A stretch of 64,000 nt of DNA from Thaumasiovibrio occultus. Its GTDB lineage: Bacteria; Pseudomonadota; Gammaproteobacteria; Enterobacterales; Vibrionaceae. The position numbers were made by a program, and so were the translations under genes. This document shows positions 7,105 to 15,042 of this stretch, one piece after another (position 1 is the first letter of the stretch; every line of letters starts with the position of its first letter). Location: contig AP023053.1 in the NCBI GenBank assembly GCA_019703815.1, positions 1,040,995 to 1,104,994 on the forward strand, read 5' to 3'. The notes under the pieces were generated by a model, which made no database searches, was not told the origin of the DNA, and was given only the letters and a program-made list of their open reading frames with translations.

Positions 7105-9405
7105 CTAATACGTCATCGGCTCCCACTCACCATAACCGCCGGTTCGATGGCGATAGACACGCTCTTCACCTGTCTTTTCAAGCCAAATTACCTTGGCAAT
7201 CGTGCCCCATGCTTTCATGGTTGGGAAGCTAAAATCAGCCTCTGATTCAGGGATCACCCAATGGATCTCTTGTCCTTCCTCGTTATAGACCTTCAACTCT
7301 TTGAGCATTTGGCTTTGTGGCAGCGCTGCAAGCTCACCGCTAAGCGTGATCAGCCAAGGTTTCTCTTGGACATAATCTTGCTGCGAGATTAATTCTGTTG
7401 CTGCATGTTCAGGGCAAGCGATCTCTAGATCGATCCCAACATGGGATTTATTCTCAAAGTCATATAACCAATGCCAATCAACTCGATATTGTTGGTAGTC
7501 CAACCCTTTAATGTGTTGCATCTGCACATGTTCCCAATTTAACGGCTCAGCATGTTCAGAAATAATGACATCTGCTAAACGACAATTCTCATCAGTAATT
7601 TGAGGGATGAATACTTCCAGCCTCTTAGGCATGGTATCCACCCTAGCCGGAGCGGAGATCATTTCAAATAGTTCCAGCCTCTTAGGCATGGTATCCACCC
7701 TAGCCGGAACGGAGAACATTTCATTAAGACTCAACGGATCCCCCCTTACTGTTCGATTTGGCGGCGCTTGGTCAGCAACACTGCCGACGAGAGCTTCTGT
7801 TGGGATACGGTAATTCAGTTCATGGGAAAAGACTTTCGCGACGTAAAAATCGATGGTTTGCTCTATCTCTTCAGCAAATAACACTTCTATTTTCCTTGAA
7901 GCGGTTCGATTCAAGTGACTGAGGTTCGTCCCCCACGTTCCTTCCATGACAAATTTAGCCACATCTGGCGAATGATGGTCCCAAATACGTTCTATCTGCG
8001 CTTCGGTGTAGTTAAGCTTCACTGCAAATGCAGGCTGCAGATGTGTTTGTACGGCGTAACTCGGTTGTGTCCATTCGATAATCCACCGACGTTCGCCAAT
8101 CTGCCGTGCGTCGATAGTATAGTTCTGCCCCTGATAGACAGCTTTTCCATTGTTGATCGGGAGAGATATGAATTCTTCAGTAAAATCGCGCTCTGCCGTC
8201 AGCGTTACGTTAATCACGCCCTGCGTAACCGGAAAACTCGGATATAAATTAATCCCTCTATACCTTCCCCACTTATCATACTCATTACGGAGTTCATCCG
8301 GTGCCGTTATCATGACAGGCGAAATAACATTCCCATTGAGGTCTTCGAGTGTCGCAGAGTGAATGGTATGGTGTGTCCCTGGCACCTCGTCATAGATCCT
8401 GAGTTGAACCGGCGCAATGGAATAATTCTCGTCATTAATATTGAACACCTTAATGTCAGGGTCATAGTGATGCGCCATTGCAAACCAACTTTCCCATTCA
8501 TCCTTAAAACGTTCATATAAAGGCCAAAGTCGGGGTATGGCACTCTCTACTTTAGGTACGGGTAAATAACGGAAACTATCTAAGGGCCTAATCAATGCAT
8601 CAAAACGTTGGTGAACGGAAATAACGGTTTCAACCATCCCTAAGCCCGCATCGCTTTCATACACAGAGCGATAGAAAACTCGCCCATCACGCATCACGCC
8701 TGTTAGAGCGTCATACTCTATCCATCCCGTTAATGCGTCATACTCTGTCCAATCAGGCATAGGGCCAGACTCTGACCATTCTATCATTGTGGGCTCATGC
8801 AATCCGCTATCAAGTTCACGGCCATCAGCAGTGACACTGATGGTAACTCGCTCTGGCGTGAGGCTAATCACTTTATATTCAAGCCGAAAGTCACCTTGCT
8901 GCACATTTAACGTTGCCCCCTCCCTAAGCTCGATTTGTGGCGGCAAAAGGGCGAATAAATGTTGAAACTGTAATTTGTCAGTGATTTCTGTAAGCGGTAT
9001 AAAAGGTTCACTGTTTAATGGGGTGTCACTTAACGAGATCGCCTCGTGCCCCCCTTCACCGGTTTGAGTAACAACGAACCCCGCTTTAAGATGGTCGGTT
9101 AACGCCTGCTGCTCTTCGGTCATCCACGTAAAGCTATTAAACCTGTGTCGCCGTCGGTCACCTTCTTCCCATTGGAGATGGTCAAAACGCACTCGCAAAC
9201 TGGGTGTTGTCCCTGACGACTCTGGTTGCACGCTCAATTGGGTTGTGAGGCTTCCTTCTACTTCAAACGCGCCGTTCACATTGATCAAGGCGCGAGCATA
9301 ATACTGCTCTGTCGCCCCCTCTGGCGGCTGGTAACGCAATGTCGGCTGTGAAGTACAGCCTTGCAATAGCAGCGCTGCCACTATGGCGAATATTCCTGTT
9401 CTCAT
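7105..9405 (-). CDS. Array gene 1: large paralogous lipoprotein (766 aa)
   Basis: First of five tandem paralogues. The signal peptide ends in LLLQGC (lipobox Cys17, Thr at +2), then the family's LRYQPPEG and YYARA motifs. Other blocks shared by the family are ALLPPQIELREGA (about 150-170), an IQLR-Y segment mid-protein, ALVGSVAD, QDYVQEKPWLITL and FSFPTMKAWGTIA near the C-terminus. Most of it is predicted beta strand. I do not recognise the family. It carries two in-frame tandem duplications (57 bp at 7615-7728 and 27 bp at 8702-8755) that explain its extra length over the 726-residue paralogues. AAGGAT precedes the ATG. Body sequence is closest to array gene 3, but its first 43 codons are closest to gene 2. 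Confidence 0.9.
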   Translation of the reverse strand: MRTGIFAIVAALLLQGCTSQPTLRYQPPEGATEQYYARALINVNGAFEVEGSLTTQLSVQPESSGTTPSLRVRFDHLQWEEGDRRRHRFNSFTWMTEEQQALTDHLKAGFVVTQTGEGGHEAISLSDTPLNSEPFIPLTEITDKLQFQHLFALLPPQIELREGATLNVQQGDFRLEYKVISLTPERVTISVTADGRELDSGLHEPTMIEWSESGPMPDWTEYDALTGWIEYDALTGVMRDGRVFYRSVYESDAGLGMVETVISVHQRFDALIRPLDSFRYLPVPKVESAIPRLWPLYERFKDEWESWFAMAHHYDPDIKVFNINDENYSIAPVQLRIYDEVPGTHHTIHSATLEDLNGNVISPVMITAPDELRNEYDKWGRYRGINLYPSFPVTQGVINVTLTAERDFTEEFISLPINNGKAVYQGQNYTIDARQIGERRWIIEWTQPSYAVQTHLQPAFAVKLNYTEAQIERIWDHHSPDVAKFVMEGTWGTNLSHLNRTASRKIEVLFAEEIEQTIDFYVAKVFSHELNYRIPTEALVGSVADQAPPNRTVRGDPLSLNEMFSVPARVDTMPKRLELFEMISAPARVDTMPKRLEVFIPQITDENCRLADVIISEHAEPLNWEHVQMQHIKGLDYQQYRVDWHWLYDFENKSHVGIDLEIACPEHAATELISQQDYVQEKPWLITLSGELAALPQSQMLKELKVYNEEGQEIHWVIPESEADFSFPTMKAWGTIAKVIWLEKTGEERVYRHRTGGYGEWEPMTY
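7615..7728. repeat. 57-bp in-frame tandem duplication inside array gene 1
   Basis: Units 7615-7671 and 7672-7728 are nearly identical and encode two copies of a 19-residue block containing PARVDTMPKRLE. The other four paralogues have at most one equivalent of this block. Confidence 0.92.
8702..8755. repeat. 27-bp in-frame tandem duplication inside array gene 1
   Basis: Two adjacent 27-bp units encode a doubled W-x-EYDALTG motif; array gene 3 has it once. The second unit has a few substitutions, so this duplication is older than the 57-bp one or has been under selection. Confidence 0.8.
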
Positions 9406-9488
9406 TACTGAATCCTTTCTCTCTTTATCATTGTCGACTCAACCCCAACGCCGCCTAGCCAGCGCGCATCACCTTGGGAAACGCCCTC

Positions 9489-9593
9489 ATAGTAATTGAT
9501 TTATCGATAGGAAAAACCGCACGGCTGACTTTCTCGATGTGTCACGCGAAAATCTGCAAGCGGAAATGAAAAAAGCCAGCGTGTGCTGGCTTT
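9489..9593. repeat. Conserved array spacer module, copy 1
   Basis: Starts at ATAGTAATTGATT and runs through ATCGATAGG and TTCTCGATGTGTCACGCG to the shared terminator. It lies between the start of gene 1 and the end of gene 2. The plus-strand ATG seen in the other copies is ACG here. Confidence 0.9.
9569..9593 (-). terminator. Terminator of array gene 2
   Basis: AGCCAGC / GCTGGCT stem with flanking A6 that becomes a T6 run on the minus strand. Confidence 0.88.
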
Positions 9594-9628
9594 ATGATTC
9601 TCTACATTGCTAATCAATTCAATATAGA

Positions 9629-11806
9629 CTAGTTGAAACGTAGCGTTTCGCGATAAATCTGCGGTTCAGCTTGTCGGCTAACTCGCTCAACCCTGGCAAT
9701 CGTGCCCCACGCTTTCATGGTTGGGAAGCTAAAGTCAGCATCAGGCTCAGGCGTCACCCAATATATTTCCTCCCCTTGCTCGTTATACACTTTCAGCTCT
9801 TCGAACATCTGACTGGCTGGTAATGCGGCAAGGTCGCCGGCTAGCGTAATCAGCCACGGTTTTTCTTGGATATAATCTTGCTGCGGGCGCAATTCCGTTA
9901 CTTGATAGCTAGGGCAATGAATTTCCACTTCAATATCTTCACCATCATTTGCCCAACGCAATCCTCTGGCAGCACTACGATATCGAATGTAGTCAACCTC
10001 ATCATTCCAAGTTTCCGGCCATTCCTCACGCTTCCAGCCTTTAGGGTAACTGTCATTCGATAAGGATAAATCTTGTATACTGCAGTCATCATCAATATAC
10101 AGCGGCACCAAAATTTCAGCTTGTATTTGGTTATGAGTCATGATTTTTGGCGCCAGCATCAATACTTCAGCCGTATCCATTTCCCAGGCTATTCGAGGTA
10201 CCGGTGGTTGCTCCGCAACACTACCAACAAGGACTTCCGTCGGTATACGGTATTCGTACTCTGCTGGAATGAAACGGGTGACGGCAAGATGAATGTATTG
10301 ATCTACCTCTTCAGCAAAGGTCACTTCCATGGTCATAACCTCCTCTCTCGCTAAGGCAGCCAATAAGCTCTCGTCAGCCCCCTTCAGCTCAAACTCAGGA
10401 GAATCAAGCGAATAGAGGTAGCTCACCTTTTCAATCTGCTCGGCCGTATAGTTGAGTCCCCAGCTTAGACGATGATCTAGGCTCCCTAGCAATACGTTTA
10501 CTGGATTAGAAATTTGGATTTGCCAAATGCGGTCTCCAACCTCGCTAACCGTAATTTGGGATCCCTGCAACCGATAAACGCCCTTACCAGAATTTACGGG
10601 AACCGAAATGAATTCAACTTCTCTGTTTTGCACTACCGTCAACGTGGTGTTAATCATTCCTTTAGTTGACAGCGAGTCTGGGCGGAGGTTAATAGCACGA
10701 TACTCTTGATAAAAATCATCACCAAACAGACAATATTTCCTATCGGTCAGGGGCTCAGACATATAAAGCGGTGTCACTGCATTACCGTCCATGTCATCAA
10801 AAGAGATATCTCTAATTCCATAAGGCTGCGGCCCATTAGAATAGACCCTCAACTGGATCGGGGCATCGCGATCATCAGTACTAAAGACTTGGATCTCAGG
10901 TATCCATCCTTCAATTGCCTGCTCCCACCGAACTGAATATTCGTCAGGTTCATGGTGTAAAGGCCAGTTATCGGCTCGAACGTTTAACACATCTTCTCGT
11001 TGTGTCTGCGGCAATACAGACCCCCAATATACGATAGGAGAGTACAAACTATCATAGCGTTGATGAAGAGATATCAGCACATCAACTTGGTAGTGTTCAC
11101 CCTCGTCCTGATACTCAAAAAGATAGAGAATGCGTGCATCTTTCAAGACCCCGGTAGATACATCGTAATCTAGCCATCCTGTCAACATTGGTTCATCTAA
11201 TCCAGAATCAATGCTTGCTTTCGCCCTCAGCGTGACTCGCGTAGGCGTTAAACCAATGACTTCATACTGAAAATGAAAGTCACCTTGTCGCACGTCCAAC
11301 ATCGCTCCCTGTTTGAGTTCAATTTTGGGGGGAAGGAGTGCGACCAAATCATAGAAGTTCAGTTTATCGGTAACCGAACTCGCGACGTTGAATGGCGTTT
11401 GGTTTATGGGGAAGTCACTTACCGATACCGCCTCATGGCCCCCTTCGCGACTTTGAGTGAAAACGACGCCGTCCTGTCGGTAGTCGTTTAGCGTGTGCTG
11501 TTCATCCGTTAGTGAATTGAAATGACTTCGTTTACTAGGCCAATCCTCGCAGTCCAGAAACTCAAACTGAAGGCTGGCAAGGGAGGCATGTAAGCTGACT
11601 TGCGCAGCAGAGTGCTCTGGTGCCACACTCAATTGTGCAGTAAGGACACCTTTAATGTTATAGCCGCTATACGCTTTAGCGTTAATCACGGCACGGGCAT
11701 AATACTGCTCTGTCGCCCCCTCTGGTGGCTGGTAACGCAATGTCGGCAGTGATATACAACCTTGCAATAGCAGCGCTGCCACTATGGCGAATATTCCTCT
11801 TCTCAT
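9629..11806 (-). CDS. Array gene 2: large paralogous lipoprotein (725 aa)
   Basis: Signal and lipobox LLLQGC (Cys17, Ile at +2), LRYQPPEG, then a body clearly homologous to the other array proteins but the most divergent: ALLPPKIELKQGA, IQLRVYSN, EYRIPTEVLVGSVAE, QDYIQEKPWLITLAGDLAAL, FSFPTMKAWGTIA. It ends shortly after the last motif with a different tail from the others (QIYRETLRFN). The ribosome site and first 43 codons are almost identical to gene 1, although the bodies differ, which suggests exchange between copies. Exported and lipid-anchored by inference; role unknown. Confidence 0.9.
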   Translation of the reverse strand: MRRGIFAIVAALLLQGCISLPTLRYQPPEGATEQYYARAVINAKAYSGYNIKGVLTAQLSVAPEHSAAQVSLHASLASLQFEFLDCEDWPSKRSHFNSLTDEQHTLNDYRQDGVVFTQSREGGHEAVSVSDFPINQTPFNVASSVTDKLNFYDLVALLPPKIELKQGAMLDVRQGDFHFQYEVIGLTPTRVTLRAKASIDSGLDEPMLTGWLDYDVSTGVLKDARILYLFEYQDEGEHYQVDVLISLHQRYDSLYSPIVYWGSVLPQTQREDVLNVRADNWPLHHEPDEYSVRWEQAIEGWIPEIQVFSTDDRDAPIQLRVYSNGPQPYGIRDISFDDMDGNAVTPLYMSEPLTDRKYCLFGDDFYQEYRAINLRPDSLSTKGMINTTLTVVQNREVEFISVPVNSGKGVYRLQGSQITVSEVGDRIWQIQISNPVNVLLGSLDHRLSWGLNYTAEQIEKVSYLYSLDSPEFELKGADESLLAALAREEVMTMEVTFAEEVDQYIHLAVTRFIPAEYEYRIPTEVLVGSVAEQPPVPRIAWEMDTAEVLMLAPKIMTHNQIQAEILVPLYIDDDCSIQDLSLSNDSYPKGWKREEWPETWNDEVDYIRYRSAARGLRWANDGEDIEVEIHCPSYQVTELRPQQDYIQEKPWLITLAGDLAALPASQMFEELKVYNEQGEEIYWVTPEPDADFSFPTMKAWGTIARVERVSRQAEPQIYRETLRFN

Positions 11807-11890
11807 TACTGAATCCTTTCTCTCTTTATCATTGTCGACTCAACCCCAACGACGCCTAGCCAGCGCGCATCACCTTGGGAAAACGCCCTC

Positions 11891-11967
11891 ATAGTAATTG
11901 ATTTATCGATAGGAAAAACCGCATGGCTAACTTTCTCGATGTGTCACGCGAAAATCTGCAAGCGGAA
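11891..11967. repeat. Conserved array spacer module, copy 2 (split by an insertion element)
   Basis: Matches the other copies up to GCAAGCGGAA, where the IS200-like element enters. The remainder of the module, ATGAAAAAAGCCAGC with the terminator, resumes at about 12591. Confidence 0.88.
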
Positions 11968-12590
11968 GTAAAGATCCACCTGCAAAGCAGGTGGCTTTGA
12001 ATGGCCCCCTATAAGGGGGCTCACTGTTAATTCTCTATACCTAGCTTCATTTGGCGCTCCTCTTCTTCCTTCCCCACTCGATCTTGATGCCTGACATATC
12101 TGCGAATAATTTCCTCGTTCATTCCTACCGAATCAACGAAGTAACCTCGCTGCCAGAACTTGTTACCCCAAAGCTTTTTCTTTCTCAAATACGGAAATTT
12201 ATTGAATAACCTAATCGCTGTACGGCCTTTAATAAAACCCATATAGCTTGAAATACTCAGGCTCGGTGGTAGTCTCACGACCAAATGAACATGGTCGATT
12301 TGAACGTTCAACTCTACAACCTTACATTTCTTCATATTGCTGTATACGTAGATGCTTCTGTATAACTCCTTACCTAAATTACCCTTGAGTATTTTCAGGC
12401 GATACTTCGGAGTCCACACTATATGATACTGGCATCTGTAATACACATGTGAGGCGGATTCATATCTGCTCATGTTCTCTATCTCCTTGATTTGCTGGTT
12501 ACAAACGAGGACATATTGAACATGAGCGTCCTTCGGGCAAAGCCCAAAAGAACGATCACCACCTTCTAAAGAAGGTGGTTTAAGGTTGGA
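11968..12590 (-). mobile_element. IS200/IS605-family element, single-gene type
   Basis: About 623 bp. Comparison with the four intact spacer modules gives the empty site directly: ...GCAAGCGGAA joins ATGAAAAAAGCC. No target duplication or terminal inverted repeats, as expected for this family. Subterminal hairpins are present: 12558-12579 (9-bp stem ACCACCTTC / GAAGGTGGT, near the left end) and 11976-11994 (8-bp stem CCACCTGC / GCAGGTGG, near the right end). Another hairpin (12004-12020, GCCCCCT / AGGGGGC) lies just after the transposase stop. Ends are accurate to a few bases. Confidence 0.85.
12027..12473 (-). CDS. tnpA: IS200/IS605-family transposase TnpA
   Basis: 148 aa, typical of the Y1 HUH transposases. 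The metal-binding HUH motif is HVHLVV (about residue 60) and the catalytic Tyr is expected near residue 128 in the EEIIRRYVRHQ helix. Family knowledge: the dimer cuts and joins single-stranded DNA at subterminal hairpins (peel-and-paste), usually on the lagging strand. There is no accessory tnpB. The frame is intact, so the element may still be active. The start is ATG at 12473; its leader is long and could form the translation-inhibiting structure known in IS200, but I did not fold it. Confidence 0.94.
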   Translation of the reverse strand: MSRYESASHVYYRCQYHIVWTPKYRLKILKGNLGKELYRSIYVYSNMKKCKVVELNVQIDHVHLVVRLPPSLSISSYMGFIKGRTAIRLFNKFPYLRKKKLWGNKFWQRGYFVDSVGMNEEIIRRYVRHQDRVGKEEEERQMKLGIEN

Positions 12591-12593
12591 AAA

Positions 12594-12620
12594 TGAAAAA
12601 AGCCAGCGTGTGCTGGCTTT
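12594..12620 (-). terminator. Terminator of array gene 3
   Basis: Same AGCCAGC / GCTGGCT stem and T-run as the rest of the array; it lies just right of the IS200-like element, which therefore did not break it. Confidence 0.87.
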
Positions 12621-12654
12621 TGATGTTTATTAGTGCTGAATTATTGGTTTAACG

Positions 12655-14841
12655 CTAATACGCCATCGGTTCCCACGAATCATAAGCCTGGGTCCGATGG
12701 CGATAGACACGCTCTTCGCCTGTCTGTTCAAGCCAGACTACCTTGGCGATCGTGCCCCACGCTTTCATTGTTGGGAAGCTAAAGTCAGCCTCTGGTTCAG
12801 GGATCACCCAATGGATCTCTTGGCCTTCCTCGTTATAGACCTTCAACTCTTTGAGTATTTGACTTTGTGGCAGCGCTGCAAGCTCACCAGTAAGCGTGAT
12901 CAGCCAGGGTTTTTCTTGAATGTAATCTTGCTGAGGGATTAACGCTGTTGCCGCATATTCAGGGCAACCGATCTCAAGTTCGATATCAACATTGGATCCA
13001 TTCTCATAGCCATCTAATCCATACCAATCCACTTTATATCGTTGGTAGTCCAACCCTCCAATGTGTAGCCTCTCCACATTTTTCCAACTTAACGGCGCAG
13101 CATGTTCAGAAATAATGACATCAGATAAACGACAATCCTCATCAACGAATTGAGGGATGAACATTTCCATGCTCTTAGGTCTGCTCGTCACCCTAGGTGG
13201 AGCGGAGAGCATTTCACTAAGACTCAACGGCTCCCCTCCTACGGTTCGAGATGGTGGCGCTTGGTCAGCAACACTACCAACGAGAGCTTCTGTTGGGATA
13301 CGGTAATTCAGTTCATGGGAAAGGATTTTCACGATGTAAAAATCGATGGTTTGTTCTATCTCTTCGGCAAAATGCACTTCCATTTTTACGGAATCTGTCC
13401 TACCCAAGTGACTTAGGTTCGTCCCCGCCGTTCCATCCATGATAAATTTAGCCACATCTGGCGACCGATGGAACCAGATACCTTCTATTTGCGCGTCGGT
13501 ATAGTTAGGCATTATCTTAGGTCTAGGTTGTAGATGTGCACGTACCGCATGACTCGGTTGTGTCCACTCTATAATCCACCGACGTTCGTCAATCTGTCGA
13601 GCGTCAATTGTATAGTGCGGCCCCTCATAGGCAGCTTTTCCATTGTTAATCGGAAGAGAAACAAATTCTTCAGTAAAATCGCGTTCCGCCGTCAGCGTTA
13701 CGTTAATCACGCCCTGCGTAACCGGAAAACTCGGATGTAAATCAAATCCTCTAAATTCACCCCATTTATCAGCGCCCATACTGCGTTCAAACGGCGCAGT
13801 GATCACTAAAGGGGCAATACTATTGCCATTAAGATCTTCGAGCGTCGCTGAATGCATTTCATAGTTACTGAGCCTACCGCTCGGATTTTGATAAACCTTG
13901 AGTTGAATAGGTGCAATGGGGTAGTCCTCGTCATTGAGATTGAACACCTTAATATCAGGATCACGGTTATGCGTATCGGCAAACACCATCGGTATGGTGT
14001 CACGAGAACGTTCATACAATGACCAAGTCCCCTTCCCACTGCGAGGTTCAGGTAACTCACTGAAACTCTCTAAGGGGTGAATAAAGGCATCAAAGCGTTG
14101 ATGAACAGAAATAACGGTTTCAACTTGCCCTGAATTCGCATCATTTTCAAAAGCAAAGCGATAGAGTATTCTCCCATCACGCACCACGCCCGTTAGAGCG
14201 TCATACTCTATCCATCCCATCACTGTGGGCTCATTTAATCCACGGTCTGCCTCATTTGCATTGACACTGACGGTAACTCGCTCTGGCGTTAAGCTAATCA
14301 CTTTATATTCAAGCTGAAATTCACCTTGCTGCACGTCTAACGTTGCCCCCTCTCTCAGTGCGATTTGTGGCGGTAAAAGGGCGAACAAATGTTGAAACTG
14401 TAATTTGTCAGCGATCTCTGCAAGCGGTTTAAATGGCGTGTTATTTAGTGGGATATCACTTAACGAGCTCGCCTCGTGCCCCCCATCATCGGCTTGGGTA
14501 ACAACAAAACCCGCTTTAAGATGGTCGGTTAGCGCTTGCTGCTCTTCGGTCATCCAGGTAAAGCTATCAAACTTTTGTTGCCGCCGAGCACCTTCTTCCC
14601 ATTGAACATGATCAAAACGCACGCGCAAACCTAGGGTGGTATCCGATGACTCTGGCTGCACGTTCAATTGGGTTGTAAGGACCCCTTCCATATCACTCCC
14701 GCGATCCGCTTTCACCTGAATGACGGCACGCGCATAGTAATTTTCGGAGGAGCCTTCTGGCGGCTGGTAACGCAATGTGAGCGGCGGAGTACAACCTTGC
14801 AGCAAGACCACCGCTACAAATGCCAATATCCCTTTATTCAT
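12655..14841 (-). CDS. Array gene 3: large paralogous lipoprotein (728 aa)
   Basis: Lipoprotein signal with VLLQGC (Cys17, Thr at +2), LRYQPPEG, YYARA. The body is very close to array gene 1 from about residue 60 on: shared stretches include FTWMTEEQQALTDHLKAGF, SFPVTQGVINVTLTAERDF and INNGKA. It lacks the two tandem duplications of gene 1. The C-terminus is QDYIQEKPWLITLTGEL, FSFPTMKAWGTIA and an Arg/His-rich GEERVYRHR tail. The N-terminal signal is instead like that of gene 5. Function unknown; predicted outer-membrane or periplasmic lipoprotein. Confidence 0.9.
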   Translation of the reverse strand: MNKGILAFVAVVLLQGCTPPLTLRYQPPEGSSENYYARAVIQVKADRGSDMEGVLTTQLNVQPESSDTTLGLRVRFDHVQWEEGARRQQKFDSFTWMTEEQQALTDHLKAGFVVTQADDGGHEASSLSDIPLNNTPFKPLAEIADKLQFQHLFALLPPQIALREGATLDVQQGEFQLEYKVISLTPERVTVSVNANEADRGLNEPTVMGWIEYDALTGVVRDGRILYRFAFENDANSGQVETVISVHQRFDAFIHPLESFSELPEPRSGKGTWSLYERSRDTIPMVFADTHNRDPDIKVFNLNDEDYPIAPIQLKVYQNPSGRLSNYEMHSATLEDLNGNSIAPLVITAPFERSMGADKWGEFRGFDLHPSFPVTQGVINVTLTAERDFTEEFVSLPINNGKAAYEGPHYTIDARQIDERRWIIEWTQPSHAVRAHLQPRPKIMPNYTDAQIEGIWFHRSPDVAKFIMDGTAGTNLSHLGRTDSVKMEVHFAEEIEQTIDFYIVKILSHELNYRIPTEALVGSVADQAPPSRTVGGEPLSLSEMLSAPPRVTSRPKSMEMFIPQFVDEDCRLSDVIISEHAAPLSWKNVERLHIGGLDYQRYKVDWYGLDGYENGSNVDIELEIGCPEYAATALIPQQDYIQEKPWLITLTGELAALPQSQILKELKVYNEEGQEIHWVIPEPEADFSFPTMKAWGTIAKVVWLEQTGEERVYRHRTQAYDSWEPMAY

Positions 14842-14925
14842 GCTCGAATCCTTTCTCTCTTTTTATCATTATCGATTCAATGTCTGCGCCGCCTAGCAAG
14901 CGCGTCTACAACATAGTTGACGCTT

Positions 14926-15031
14926 ATAGTAATTGATTTGTCGATAGGAAAAACCGCATGGCTGACTTTCTCGATGTGTCACGCGAAAATCTGCAAGCGA
15001 ACATGAAAAAAGCCAGCGTGTGCTGGCTTTT
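14926..15031. repeat. Conserved array spacer module, copy 3
   Basis: ATAGTAATTGATTTGTCGATAGG, then a plus-strand ATG with AGGA eight to nine bases before it, then the terminator. Gene 3 begins to its left, gene 4 ends to its right. Confidence 0.9.
15005..15031 (-). terminator. Terminator of array gene 4
   Basis: AGCCAGC / GCTGGCT stem and T-run on the minus strand, 12 bases after the gene 4 stop. Confidence 0.88.
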
Positions 15032-15042
15032 GGCGTTCTTCG

